From contig UQPY01000012.1 in the NCBI GenBank assembly GCA_900542965.1, forward strand, positions 1 to 43,119: 43,119 nucleotides of DNA, in the 5' to 3' direction. Below, piece after piece: positions 33,217 to 42,278 of this stretch. This stretch comes from an uncultured Collinsella sp. GTDB lineage: Bacteria; Actinomycetota; Coriobacteriia; Coriobacteriales; Coriobacteriaceae. The first letter of the stretch is position 1. Each line of letters begins with the position of its first letter. The position numbers were made by a program, and so were the translations under genes. The notes beneath the pieces are model-generated. The model saw only the letters and a program-made list of their open reading frames with translations, was not told the DNA's origin and ran no database searches.

Positions 33217-35370
33217 ATGACCGAAGATATCCCCCTTGAAATCACTTCGAGCGACATGGCCAATCTGCCCATATTCATCGCCGTCCTTATCGTGGCCGCC
33301 GTCGTCGTGCGCGTGTATTTTTCAATCAAACGCAACGAAAAGCCACCCATTGCCCGCGTCTTTTGGTGCGCGACGCTCCTCATCCCGCTCGGCGTGGTAG
33401 CTGCATGGGTTACGAATCAATTGCTCGTAAATGAGGGCAGCTCCCTATGGGTCCTTTCTTATTCGGCGCTCGGTGCTGCCGCCGTCATGCTTCTTGTCGA
33501 GCCCTTGGTTTCGGGACTTATCGACCAAACCGACCTTACGACGGGAACGGTTGCCTGTATTTGCCGTGACATCCTTGTCATCGCCGCTGTTTCAGCGCTC
33601 TCGTTCGTTTCACTCGAAATTGCCTGCAACGAAACGTTCTATCGCATTCCCGCCAACTCATTCGGGTTTTCCGTCGGGCTGCTCGCGACGGTTCTGCTCT
33701 CCCTTTATTTGCTGGGACAGCGTCATGGAGGCGTCATGGCCCTCGTGCCCGTCGTCTGTTGCATCCTTGGCATTGCCGAGCACTTCGTCATAACGTTTAA
33801 AGGCGAAGCCATCCTGCCAAGCGATATCTTGGCCCTTGGCACCGCAATGGAAGTGAGCGAGGGATACGAGTTTACCTTTACCGCCGGAATCGTAACCTCT
33901 CTCGCCCTGCTGGAGATTTCCCTGGGGCTTCTTTCGCTCATCCGACCGCGAAAGCTCCGTACGCCCACCCATGTCTTCCCCGCTATCGCCGCTAACCTCT
34001 GTGCTTTTCTGCTAGTGACCGTTGTGGGGCTCTCAGGCTTTTCCAACATCGACTTGGAGCAGGCGCTGGATTTTGGATTTGACCGTTGGCAGCCCATCAC
34101 CACGTATGCGTCTCAGGGTTTTATCACTTCGTTCACCGAAATGGTCAACGAGTTGCCCATTGAGAAGCCCAAAGACTATACGCCCGATGAGGCGCAGAGC
34201 ATCGAGCAGGAGCTCGCCGCCGTCTACGACAGCACATATGGCTCGAGCGAACAGCGCGCGGCGGCCGTTGCCCAGTTCAATGAAATCAAGCCGACGATTG
34301 TTGCCGTCATGAATGAGAGTTTTAGCGACCTTTCGTGCTTTGAGCAGCTCCAGGCGGCCGGGTACACCGGCCCCGCATTCTACAACTCGCTTCCCGACAC
34401 ACTTGTTCGCGGCACCATGCTCGCTTCGGTCGCCGGTGGCGGAACGGCGAACTCCGAATTCGAATTTTTGACCGGAGCGACAACGGCCTTTGTCGGATTA
34501 GGCAAAATCCCCTATCAGCTGTATCAGATGAATGGCGTAAACAGCCTGGCAAAGGACCTTAAAGAGCTTGGGTATACCACTACCGCTATGCACCCGCAAA
34601 ACCCCGTCAACTACCATCGAGATAAAATCTATCAGCAGCTGGGCTTTGGAGACTTTCTTTCAATCGGCGATTTCGAAGGTGCGCCCTATTACCATGCCGG
34701 CGTATGCGACTACGCCACCTACGACAAGATACTCGACCTGCTTAGAACCGACGAAGCGCCGCAGTTCATCTTTGACGTCACGATGCAAAATCACGGCGGC
34801 TACGACTATGGCACCGTTCCCGCCGAAGAGCTGACAAACTATTGGGTCGAGGGAGCCAGCGAGGGTGCCAACAGCGCGCTCAACACCTATCTCACCTGCA
34901 TCAACGCATCCGACCGGGACCTCGAGTACTTTATCAATGAGCTCCGCAATATCGGCAGACCGGTTGTTCTTGTCTTTTTTGGCGACCATCAGCCGAGTGC
35001 CGCAACGACTCTCAACGACGAGCTGTACCCTCAGGAAGATACGGCAAGCCACGCTTTCCGTATCTATCAGTCGACATATCTCGTCTGGGCTAACTATGAG
35101 ATCGCCGGCAATACCGAGCTCAACGTCTACGACACCGTCGGGGCAAACGAGATTGCAGCCATTACCCTTAATAAGATCGGCGCCCCGCTCACCAATTACC
35201 AAAAGGCCCTGCTTGCGACAAGGTCAGATGTGCCCACCATCAATGTCGCCGGCTATCTCGGTGCCGACGGGCTGCGCTACGACTTGGAATCGGAAGACAG
35301 CCCCTACGCCTCGACGATCGACAAGCTGCAGCGCATGCAATACCTCGAGTTCGCCAGCAAAGTTCAGTAA
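33217..35370 (+). CDS. LTA synthase family sulfatase-fold membrane protein
   Basis: 717-residue protein with about eight N-terminal hydrophobic segments (residues about 15-270) and a C-terminal extracellular sulfatase-fold domain. Metal and catalytic residues of the LtaS/phosphoglycerol-transferase family are visible: Glu367 in AVMNESFSDL, the nucleophile Thr410 in GGGTANSEFEFLTG, and Asp590-His591 in FFGDHQP. Such enzymes transfer glycerol phosphate or related groups to cell-envelope polymers. Which polymer is used here cannot be told. Start at MTEDIPLE with GAGGA nearby; an upstream ATG (MFLEMPWK) has no site. Confidence 0.88.
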   Translation: MTEDIPLEITSSDMANLPIFIAVLIVAAVVVRVYFSIKRNEKPPIARVFWCATLLIPLGVVAAWVTNQLLVNEGSSLWVLSYSALGAAAVMLLVEPLVSGLIDQTDLTTGTVACICRDILVIAAVSALSFVSLEIACNETFYRIPANSFGFSVGLLATVLLSLYLLGQRHGGVMALVPVVCCILGIAEHFVITFKGEAILPSDILALGTAMEVSEGYEFTFTAGIVTSLALLEISLGLLSLIRPRKLRTPTHVFPAIAANLCAFLLVTVVGLSGFSNIDLEQALDFGFDRWQPITTYASQGFITSFTEMVNELPIEKPKDYTPDEAQSIEQELAAVYDSTYGSSEQRAAAVAQFNEIKPTIVAVMNESFSDLSCFEQLQAAGYTGPAFYNSLPDTLVRGTMLASVAGGGTANSEFEFLTGATTAFVGLGKIPYQLYQMNGVNSLAKDLKELGYTTTAMHPQNPVNYHRDKIYQQLGFGDFLSIGDFEGAPYYHAGVCDYATYDKILDLLRTDEAPQFIFDVTMQNHGGYDYGTVPAEELTNYWVEGASEGANSALNTYLTCINASDRDLEYFINELRNIGRPVVLVFFGDHQPSAATTLNDELYPQEDTASHAFRIYQSTYLVWANYEIAGNTELNVYDTVGANEIAAITLNKIGAPLTNYQKALLATRSDVPTINVAGYLGADGLRYDLESEDSPYASTIDKLQRMQYLEFASKVQ

Positions 35371-35384
35371 GCCCGCCCATTCGC

Positions 35385-35419
35385 TTGGGCCCATCGTATT
35401 GCAAGCACGCTCGGCCCAA
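35385..35419 (+). terminator. Possible terminator after the LTA-synthase-like gene
   Basis: TTGGGCC/GGCCCAA forms a 7-bp stem with a long loop 14 bases after the stop codon. No T-run follows, so termination is doubtful. Confidence 0.35.
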
Positions 35420-35430
35420 ACGCATCGCAA

Positions 35431-35460
35431 ATGACTCCCGCTCGCAAACGAGGGTACAAT
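35431..35460 (+). promoter_or_regulatory. Candidate promoter of the mrp-flavoprotein unit
   Basis: ATGACT (35431-35436) and TACAAT (35455-35460) are 18 bp apart and about 55 bases upstream of the mrp start. The -10 matches the consensus at five of six positions. Confidence 0.45.
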
Positions 35461-35515
35461 GACGCTCGTGTCACATCGCGGGGCCCCGGCCCCAGCATAT
35501 ACAAAGGAGTCATAC

Positions 35516-36346
35516 ATGGGTTGCGAACACGCACAGGCCGCCGGCGGACAAACGTCGCCGTCGCAATTTGAGGAGAACACGCTGTCCGAGGTCAAGCGCG
35601 TCATCGCCGTGCTTTCCGGCAAGGGCGGTGTCGGCAAGTCATTTGTCACCGGTGCCATCGCCACCGAGCTTGCCCGTCACGGCCACAAGGTCGGCGTCCT
35701 CGATGCCGACATTACCGGTCCCTCTATCCCCAAGATGTTCGGTATGAGCGGACGCCACGTCCATGCCCTTGGCAACCTTATGCTGCCCGAAATCTCCGAG
35801 CACGGCGTCAAGGTCATGAGCTCCAACCTGCTGCTCCAAAACGAGACCGACCCCGTCCTTTGGCGCGGTCCGGTCATCGCAGGCGCCATTAGGCAGTTCT
35901 GGAGCGAGACCTCGTGGGGCCCCATCGACTACCTGCTGGTCGACATGCCTCCGGGAACAGGCGACGTCGCGCTCACCGTCTTCCAGTCGCTGCCCGTCGA
36001 CGGCATCGTCATCGTCACGAGCCCGCAGGATCTGGTCTCGATGATCGTCGCCAAGGCGGTCAACATGGCCGAGAAGATGAACGTCCCCATTCTGGGCATT
36101 GTCGAGAACATGAGCTATATTGAGTGCCCCGACTGCGGCAAGAAGATCGAGGTCTTTGGCAAGAGCAAGCTCCCCGAGGTCGCAGAGCGCTATAACCTCG
36201 ACATCTTGGGCAAGCTTCCCATTAATCCGGCACTCGCCGAGGCCTGCGATAAGGGCGAGGTCGAGACCGCACTGCCCGATGGCATGTTGCCCAAGGCAGT
36301 CTCTGCCGTCGAGGCCATTACCCCGCACGAGACCGACGAGGCCTAA
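35516..36346 (+). CDS. mrp: Mrp/NBP35 family ATP-binding protein (Fe-S cluster carrier)
   Basis: 276-residue deviant Walker A ATPase of the Mrp/ApbC family, which carries and delivers iron-sulfur clusters in the cytosol. The P-loop is SGKGGVGKS (about 34-42), followed by GVLDADITGPSIPKMFG and the switch region VDMPPGTGDVAL. The cluster-binding CxxC is seen in IECPDCGKKIEVFGKS. An N-terminal Cys3 lies in MGCEHAQ. The start has AAAGGAG six bases upstream; an earlier ATG overlaps the promoter. The stop codon abuts the next gene directly. Confidence 0.93.
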   Translation: MGCEHAQAAGGQTSPSQFEENTLSEVKRVIAVLSGKGGVGKSFVTGAIATELARHGHKVGVLDADITGPSIPKMFGMSGRHVHALGNLMLPEISEHGVKVMSSNLLLQNETDPVLWRGPVIAGAIRQFWSETSWGPIDYLLVDMPPGTGDVALTVFQSLPVDGIVIVTSPQDLVSMIVAKAVNMAEKMNVPILGIVENMSYIECPDCGKKIEVFGKSKLPEVAERYNLDILGKLPINPALAEACDKGEVETALPDGMLPKAVSAVEAITPHETDEA

Positions 36347-37618
36347 GTGAACACGAGCGCCTTCTATGACGTCCTGGTAATCGGCGGCGGGGCTTCAGGC
36401 CTCGCCGCCGCCATTACGGCCGCACGCGCTGGCAAAAGCGTCTGCATCGTTGAGCGCGATGTCGCCTGCGGCCTTAAGCTCCTTGCGACCGGCAACGGCC
36501 GCTGCAACCTCTCCAACGAATCGATTGATCCACAGCGGTATAACCACCCCGCATTCGTCGAATCCGTTATGGGCCCCCAGCCCGAACAAGAGCTTATGGG
36601 TTTCTTCTCCTCGCTGGGCATCATGACAACCTCCGAGGAAGGCCGGCTGTACCCGCGCTCCCTTCGCGCCGAATCGGTGCGCGACGCGCTTCTCAGCGTT
36701 TGCGACCGCCTAGGCATCACCTTAATCTGCGGAGCCAACGTTGCCTCGGCGCACAAAGCTTCCGAAGGCTGGGCACTCCAAATAGACCGTCCAGCGCGGG
36801 CACTCAAGGCAAAAAAGCACGATGACCGAAAATCGGAGCTCCGCTCGCTTCGGAAAGCGCTCACCGATGTCCCTCGCAAGAACGAGGCCCTGCAGGCACA
36901 TGCCGTAATTATCGCTACGGGCGGCAAACCCACCGGTATCGCCGATACGTTTCGCCTCCCCCTCACTTCGCTGCGCCCCATCCTCTGCCCCGTATCGGCA
37001 ACGGTCGTTGGCGATCGGGCGGCACTCAAAACGTTGGATGGCCTGCGCGTCCGTGCCCGCTTGACGCTCGCCCGCAATCATAATGAGCTCTGGCACGAAG
37101 ACGGTGAGGTGCTGTTTCGAACCTTCGGTATCTCGGGCGTCGCTGTCTTCAACCTCTCTCGTCGTATCCAGCACGGCGATACGATCCTGCTCGACGTTTT
37201 CCCCGACCTCTCCAAAGACGAGTTGCTCGATATGCTCAACCGGCGCGTTGAGCTGCTCGGCGGCTTTTCGCCCCGCGATCCCCGTTGGCTCGACGGCATG
37301 CTCGCCCCGCAACTCTCCCGCGTCGTCTGCACAGCGTTCGAGCAGTGCCATCCAGGCTCCAACGATGTCATCCACCTGGTCTCGATCCTCAAACACTTTA
37401 AGTTGCTCGTCGAGGGAACAGCCGAGGAGCGCTCAGCGCAGGTCACGCGTGGTGGCATATCTGTCGAGAGCATCTCAACACCCAGCCTACGCGCGCGCAG
37501 CGTTGTCGACGCCCCGCTTTACGTCTGCGGTGAAGCGCTCGACATCGACGCCGATTGCGGAGGCTTTAACCTTGCGTGGGCCTGGATCTCGGGCATTCGC
37601 GCTGCAAGCAGCCTGTAG
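36347..37618 (+). CDS. HI0933/BaiN-like FAD flavoprotein
   Basis: 423-residue FAD-dependent protein. The N-terminal dinucleotide fold is VLVIGGGASGLAAAITAARAG, followed by the family motif GLKLLATGNGRCNLSN. A second FAD contact is IIATGGKP. The C-terminal VCGEALDIDADCGGFNLAWAWISG is typical of HI0933. After ATGG the usual GSTGDGY..GH stretch is replaced by a shorter, divergent segment, and a basic insert (ALKAKKHDDRKSELRSLRKAL) precedes it. Start is a GTG immediately after the mrp stop, so translation is coupled. In Clostridium scindens BaiN acts in bile-acid dehydroxylation, but the role here is unknown. Confidence 0.85.
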   Translation: MNTSAFYDVLVIGGGASGLAAAITAARAGKSVCIVERDVACGLKLLATGNGRCNLSNESIDPQRYNHPAFVESVMGPQPEQELMGFFSSLGIMTTSEEGRLYPRSLRAESVRDALLSVCDRLGITLICGANVASAHKASEGWALQIDRPARALKAKKHDDRKSELRSLRKALTDVPRKNEALQAHAVIIATGGKPTGIADTFRLPLTSLRPILCPVSATVVGDRAALKTLDGLRVRARLTLARNHNELWHEDGEVLFRTFGISGVAVFNLSRRIQHGDTILLDVFPDLSKDELLDMLNRRVELLGGFSPRDPRWLDGMLAPQLSRVVCTAFEQCHPGSNDVIHLVSILKHFKLLVEGTAEERSAQVTRGGISVESISTPSLRARSVVDAPLYVCGEALDIDADCGGFNLAWAWISGIRAASSL

Positions 37619-37648
37619 CCGCGCAGTCTATAATCAAAAACGCATTCG

Positions 37649-37680
37649 GGCCGTCTGGGATACCGGACGGCCTCTTTCTT
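37649..37680 (+). terminator. Terminator after the HI0933-like gene
   Basis: A stem GGCCGTC(T)/(G)GACGGCC with an inner GG/CC pair is followed by TCTTTCTT. A TATAAT sequence at 37629-37634, just upstream, could alternatively be a -10 box for the next gene, in which case this hairpin would lie in its leader. Confidence 0.6.
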
Positions 37681-37698
37681 GCCTCTAAGGAGACCTCG

Positions 37699-39339
37699 AT
37701 GATCGAAATCACCCAAGTCAACGCGTCGCTCGATGAAGCCGGCGATGAAAATGCCTGCCTCATTGTTGGCAAGCGAGTCGCCAAGCGCGTCTTACGTTGC
37801 AAGGACTCCGAGATCAAGTCCATCGAGCTCCACCGCAAGTCAATCGACGCTCGCAAAAAACGAGACGTCCATTTTATCCTGAGCTTTCGTGTTGAGCTGA
37901 CTAGTCCCCACCTCGAGCGAGAAGCGGTCGACAGCGTTGCCGAGCGTGACCACTCGCGCGTACGCGCGATAGAAGACGATGAGCCTTCATTCCCCTCCCC
38001 CGCCTCCGACGCACCTCAAGAACGCCCTGTCGTTGTCGGCGCCGGATGCGCCGGCCTTTTCGCTGCGCTTACGCTCGCCGAAGCAGGTCTTAAGCCCTTG
38101 CTCATCGAGCGCGGCGACCCGGCATTTCGCCGCTCGCAGGCGATCGATCTCTTTCTAAAGGAGCGCATCCTCGACCCCGAGAGCAATATCCAGTTTGGCC
38201 TGGGCGGCGCGGGAACCTTCTCGGACGGCAAACTCAATACGGGAACCAAAAATCCCGCCCATCGCCTTATCCTCGAAACCTTCGTCGAGGCGGGTGCGCC
38301 CCGCGATATTCTGTGGGATGCCAAGCCGCACATTGGCTCCGACATCCTTCCCACGGTTGTCACCGCTATATCCCAGCGCATCGAGCAGCTCGGAGGTGTC
38401 GTCCGTTATCGAACGAAGCTCGTCGACATTCGCATCGACGCGTCTGGCGCCATCACCGGTATTGATGTCCAATCGTCCCAAGACGCCGCTTGTGAGCCAA
38501 TCGAGACAAAGCACCTCATCCTCGCCTGCGGGCATTCTGCTCGCGATATTTTTGAGCTCCTTAAGGGCCACAACGTGGCCCTCGCACAAAAGACCTTTGC
38601 CATGGGCGTTCGCATCGAGCATCCGCAGCGCGACATCGACCGAGTCCAATACGGAGCCTCGGCGGGACATCCTGCCCTCGGAGCAGCCCCTTACAAGCTC
38701 GTCGCCCATCTTCCCAACGGCCGCAGCGTGTTCTCGTTTTGCATGTGCCCCGGCGGGCAGGTTGTCGCCGCCTCTTCCGAGCAGGGCCACCTGTGCGTCA
38801 ACGGCGCCAGTCTCAATGCCCGCGACGGACGCAACGCAAATGCCGCCCTGCTCGTTAACGTCACACCCGAGGACCTTCCCAACGATGACCCGCTCGCCGG
38901 CATCGAGCTCCAGCGTGCCTGCGAGGCGGCCGCCTATCGCCTGGGCGGTTCCAACTGGAACGCACCGGCACAGCTCGTCGGAGATTTCCTCGCAGGACGT
39001 GCCAGCAAGGCACCCGGAAAGGTAAAGCCCACCTATCCGCTCGGTGTGACCTGGACGGCAATTGACGAAGCCTTGCCGCAGCATATCGTCGAGTCGCTCC
39101 GCCTAGGACTTCCCCTACTCGGAAAAAAGCTACGAGGCTACGACCGCTCCGATGCTGTTCTTACCGGTGTGGAGACTCGCTCGAGCTCACCGGTCACCGT
39201 CACCCGAGACCGAACATGCCATGCCGTGTCGACCCCGGGCCTCTACCCTTGCGGTGAGGGAGCTGGATATGCCGGCGGCATCATGAGCGCCGCCACCGAC
39301 GGCATTCGTTGTGCCGAAGCCCTGATCGCAGACCTCTAA
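37699..39339 (+). CDS. FAD-dependent dehydrogenase, COG2509-like
   Basis: 546-residue flavoprotein. An N-terminal domain of about 100 residues (ACLIVGKRVAKRVLRCKDSEI, SIELHRKSIDARKKRDVHFI) resembles the extra domain of uncharacterised COG2509 proteins. The FAD fold is VVVGAGCAGLFAALTLAEAG at about 113-132, followed by RGDPAFRRSQAI and FGLGGAGTFSDGKLNTGTKN. The C-terminus has PGLYPCGEGAGYAGGIMSAATDG. The substrate is unknown. Start MIEITQVN has AAGGAG six bases upstream; the longer reading overlaps the previous gene. It follows a second, unrelated FAD protein. Confidence 0.85.
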   Translation: MIEITQVNASLDEAGDENACLIVGKRVAKRVLRCKDSEIKSIELHRKSIDARKKRDVHFILSFRVELTSPHLEREAVDSVAERDHSRVRAIEDDEPSFPSPASDAPQERPVVVGAGCAGLFAALTLAEAGLKPLLIERGDPAFRRSQAIDLFLKERILDPESNIQFGLGGAGTFSDGKLNTGTKNPAHRLILETFVEAGAPRDILWDAKPHIGSDILPTVVTAISQRIEQLGGVVRYRTKLVDIRIDASGAITGIDVQSSQDAACEPIETKHLILACGHSARDIFELLKGHNVALAQKTFAMGVRIEHPQRDIDRVQYGASAGHPALGAAPYKLVAHLPNGRSVFSFCMCPGGQVVAASSEQGHLCVNGASLNARDGRNANAALLVNVTPEDLPNDDPLAGIELQRACEAAAYRLGGSNWNAPAQLVGDFLAGRASKAPGKVKPTYPLGVTWTAIDEALPQHIVESLRLGLPLLGKKLRGYDRSDAVLTGVETRSSSPVTVTRDRTCHAVSTPGLYPCGEGAGYAGGIMSAATDGIRCAEALIADL

Positions 39340-39366
39340 CGCACGAATTCCAGCGCGCAAAAGACG

Positions 39367-39400
39367 CATGCCCCGAGCTCCGCAGGGAACTCGGGGCATG
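39367..39400. terminator. Bidirectional terminator between convergent genes
   Basis: A perfect 11-bp stem CATGCCCCGAG/CTCGGGGCATG (39367-39377 with 39390-39400) lies between the convergent stops of the flavoprotein gene (+) and uvrB (-). T-rich sequence follows on both sides (TTCGCTATTTCTT on plus, GTCTTTTG on minus). Confidence 0.8.
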
Positions 39401-39404
39401 TTCG

Positions 39405-41645
39405 CTATTTCTTAAACCGTGCACCCTGGCGTTTTCTGCCCGATGCGAACGTGGAACCCTTGCGGGCCTGCGAACGTAAGCGCTCAATCGTCTCGTCCTC
39501 AGACGCACCCTCGAGCATCGCCCGAATCTGAACGACGGCATCGCGCAGGCGCGCCGCCTCCTCAAAGTCCATGGCGGCAGAAGCGTTACGCATATCCTCT
39601 TCCATGGTTTCGACGATCCGCACAAGCTCGTCATGCGGCAGTTCTTCCAACTGCTCCGCAAGTGTCTGCTCGGGCGCCACCGTTTCCGGCACGCCACCCT
39701 CGCCCGACTCATCGGGCGTATAGAATGCGCCATGGCCAAGAGAGTCGCCCTTCGAGCGCCCCTTGGAACCCACGGTTTTTTCGGCCTCGGCAATAAAACT
39801 TGAGATGTCGTTGATGGCCTTGCGTACCGTCTTGGGCACAATGCCATGCTCTTCGTTATATGCCATCTGAATCTCGCGACGGCGCTGCGTCTCCTCGATG
39901 GCCTCTTTCATCGAATCGGTCACAACGTCCGCATACATGATGACTTCGCCATCGGCGTTACGGGCCGCGCGGCCAATCGTCTGAATCAGCGAACGGCGGT
40001 TGCGCAAGAAGCCTTCCTTATCGGCATCGAGAATTGCCACCAGTGAGACCTCGGGAAGGTCTAGGCCCTCGCGAAGCAGGTTGATGCCAACGAGAACATC
40101 GATCTTGCCCTCGCGCAGCGTTCGCAGGATCTCGACACGGTCCATCGTCGCTGTATCGGAGTGCATGTAATTGACCTTAATGCCGGCATCAAGCAGATGG
40201 TCGGTCAGGTCCTCGGCCATGCGCTTGGTGAGCGTGGTCACCAGCACGCGCTCCTTGCGGGCAACGCGCTCGCGAATCTCGTCCTCAAGATCGTCAATCT
40301 GCCCACGAACCGGACGCACATCGATCTTGGGGTCGAGCAGACCGGTCGGACGAATAATCTGCTCCACGTCGTTTTGGCTCACCCGCAGCTCGTAGTCGCC
40401 CGGCGTGGCCGAAACATAGATAAACTGGGGTATCCTTGCCTCAAACTCATCGAAACGAAGCGGGCGATTATCGAGTGCCGAGGGCAGGCGAAAACCGTGT
40501 TCCACCAGCGTTACCTTACGCGAGCGGTCGCCTTCATGCATGCCGCGGATCTGCGGCACCGTCACATGGCTCTCGTCGATGATACAGAGCATGTCCTTAG
40601 GAAAGTAATCGATCAGGGTAAACGGCGGCTCACCCGGCTTGCGACCGTCCAGATGACGCGAGTAGTTCTCGATGCCGTTGCAAAAGCCCATCGTCTCGAG
40701 CATCTCAAGATCATAATCGGTGCGCTGCTGCAGACGCTGCGCCTCGAGCAACTTGTCGGTCGCCTTGAGCTCCGCCACGCGCTTCTCGCACTCTTCGCTG
40801 ATCGATTTCAGAGCCGCCTTGACCTTCGGCTTCTCGGTCACGTAGTGCGATGCCGGCCATACGGGGATGGCCTCGTACTCACGAAGCATCTCACCGGTGA
40901 CCTCATCGATCTCGGCAATCAGCTCGACCTCGTCGCCAAAGAACTCAAACCGCAACGGATGCTCGGCATAAGGCGGATACACGTCGACAACATCGCCGCG
41001 CACGCGGAACGTGCCGCGTGCCAGGTCATAGTCATTGCGATCATATTGAATGTCGATAAGTGCATGGATAAAGTCATCGCGCTCGAGCGGCACCTTCTTG
41101 TCGACGTTTGGAGCCAGACCCGCATAGTCCTCAGGAGAGCCAATGCCATAGATACACGAGACCGATGCGACAACGATCACATCGCGTCGAGAGAGCAGTG
41201 ACGCGGTCGCCTGATGGCGCAGCATCTCGACCTCTTCATTAATCGAGGAGTCTTTCTCGATATATGTATCGCTTTGCGGCACATACGCCTCGGGCTGATA
41301 GTAGTCGTAGTACGAGACGAAGTAGACCACGGCGTTGTTGGGAAAGAATTCTTTGAGCTCGCTCGCAAGCTGGGCGGCGAGGGTTTTGTTGGGGGCCATG
41401 ACCAGCGTTGGCTTACCGAGAGCTTCGATGGTCTTGGCCATGGTAAAGGTCTTGCCCGAACCGGTCACGCCAAGCAAAACCTGATAGCGGTCTCCGTCCC
41501 TCACACCCTGTACAAGCGACTCAATGGCCTTCGGCTGGGAACCTGCAGGCTCATAGGGAGACACGACCTCAAACGGCACCTCAGAGCCCTCAACGCCAAA
41601 GCGCTTGAGTTCTCCACCAACACGCTCAACTTCAAAATCCGCCAT
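39405..41645 (-). CDS. uvrB: Excinuclease ABC subunit B
   Basis: 746-residue helicase-like damage-verification subunit of nucleotide excision repair. Walker A is GVTGSGKTFTMA, and the DNA-inserting beta-hairpin region is SYYDYYQPEAYVPQSDTYIEKD. Helicase motifs include IDESHVTVPQ and QTIGRAARNADG. A C-terminal UVR motif (AMDFEEAARLRDAVVQI) binds UvrC. An extended linker (TVGSKGRSKGDSLGHGAF) precedes it, and the tail is basic (KRQGARFKK). Start MADFEVER lies five bases after TTAGGAG. Last gene of coaE-transglycosylase-uvrB. Confidence 0.97.
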   Translation of the reverse strand: MADFEVERVGGELKRFGVEGSEVPFEVVSPYEPAGSQPKAIESLVQGVRDGDRYQVLLGVTGSGKTFTMAKTIEALGKPTLVMAPNKTLAAQLASELKEFFPNNAVVYFVSYYDYYQPEAYVPQSDTYIEKDSSINEEVEMLRHQATASLLSRRDVIVVASVSCIYGIGSPEDYAGLAPNVDKKVPLERDDFIHALIDIQYDRNDYDLARGTFRVRGDVVDVYPPYAEHPLRFEFFGDEVELIAEIDEVTGEMLREYEAIPVWPASHYVTEKPKVKAALKSISEECEKRVAELKATDKLLEAQRLQQRTDYDLEMLETMGFCNGIENYSRHLDGRKPGEPPFTLIDYFPKDMLCIIDESHVTVPQIRGMHEGDRSRKVTLVEHGFRLPSALDNRPLRFDEFEARIPQFIYVSATPGDYELRVSQNDVEQIIRPTGLLDPKIDVRPVRGQIDDLEDEIRERVARKERVLVTTLTKRMAEDLTDHLLDAGIKVNYMHSDTATMDRVEILRTLREGKIDVLVGINLLREGLDLPEVSLVAILDADKEGFLRNRRSLIQTIGRAARNADGEVIMYADVVTDSMKEAIEETQRRREIQMAYNEEHGIVPKTVRKAINDISSFIAEAEKTVGSKGRSKGDSLGHGAFYTPDESGEGGVPETVAPEQTLAEQLEELPHDELVRIVETMEEDMRNASAAMDFEEAARLRDAVVQIRAMLEGASEDETIERLRSQARKGSTFASGRKRQGARFKK

Positions 41646-41696
41646 GGATACTCCTAACTCATACATCTGCAGTATACGCAGGCGGCAGGCATAGTC

Positions 41697-42278
41697 CTAT
41701 ACGAACCGGTCGGGATAGAGGGTCTTATAGCGAACCCAGGCATTATTGACACGAATCAAATAAGCTTGCGTCTCGGGGAAGGTAATCGCATTATGGAGTG
41801 ATGTGTTTTGCTGCGCCCACCCATCGACATTGCCCATTCCGGCATTGTAAGCAGCAATAGCGCTATCCGTCGAGCCATTGAAATATGTCAGCAGGTACGA
41901 GAGGTACGCGCACCCAAATTCAATATTCGAAGCGGGGTCGTTCAGGTTATCGGCAGAATACTCGTCCCCGTCGACAAGGCCCTTGGCGATCATATCCTGA
42001 GCAGTCACGGGCATCAGCTGCATCAATCCCTGAGCACCCTGATTCGATTCGGCCTTGGGATCCCAATTCGATTCAGACTTAATGACAGCGCACGCCAGAT
42101 ACGGATCCAGATTATGCGAAATACTGGATTGCTTTACATATGCCTCGTAGTCAATCGGATACAGCGGCTTAAAGAAAACAGCAGGAGCATACGAGTAGAC
42201 GAACGAAATAAGGCCGAAGACAAAAACGGAAGTCAGCGGTATAAGGCGATACCACGAAAAGAAACGTGTCTTAGACAT
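41697..42278 (-). CDS. Lytic transglycosylase domain protein (SLT family)
   Basis: 193-residue exported muramidase-type enzyme. An N-terminal membrane anchor or signal (residues about 10-35, LIPLTSVFVFGLISFVYSYA) precedes an SLT domain. The catalytic glutamate lies in AVIKSESNWDP, and the family motifs GAQGLMQLMP and IAAYNAGMGNV follow. It cleaves the glycan strands of peptidoglycan. The start overlaps the coaE stop by eight bases; GGAGGAG lies just upstream inside coaE, so the two are coupled. Confidence 0.93.
   Translation of the reverse strand: MSKTRFFSWYRLIPLTSVFVFGLISFVYSYAPAVFFKPLYPIDYEAYVKQSSISHNLDPYLACAVIKSESNWDPKAESNQGAQGLMQLMPVTAQDMIAKGLVDGDEYSADNLNDPASNIEFGCAYLSYLLTYFNGSTDSAIAAYNAGMGNVDGWAQQNTSLHNAITFPETQAYLIRVNNAWVRYKTLYPDRFV

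Noticed and set aside
37629..37634. TATAAT as a firm promoter for the COG2509-like gene
   Set aside because: No acceptable -35 box lies at the right distance, and a hairpin with a T-rich tail follows directly, so a terminator reading is at least as likely.
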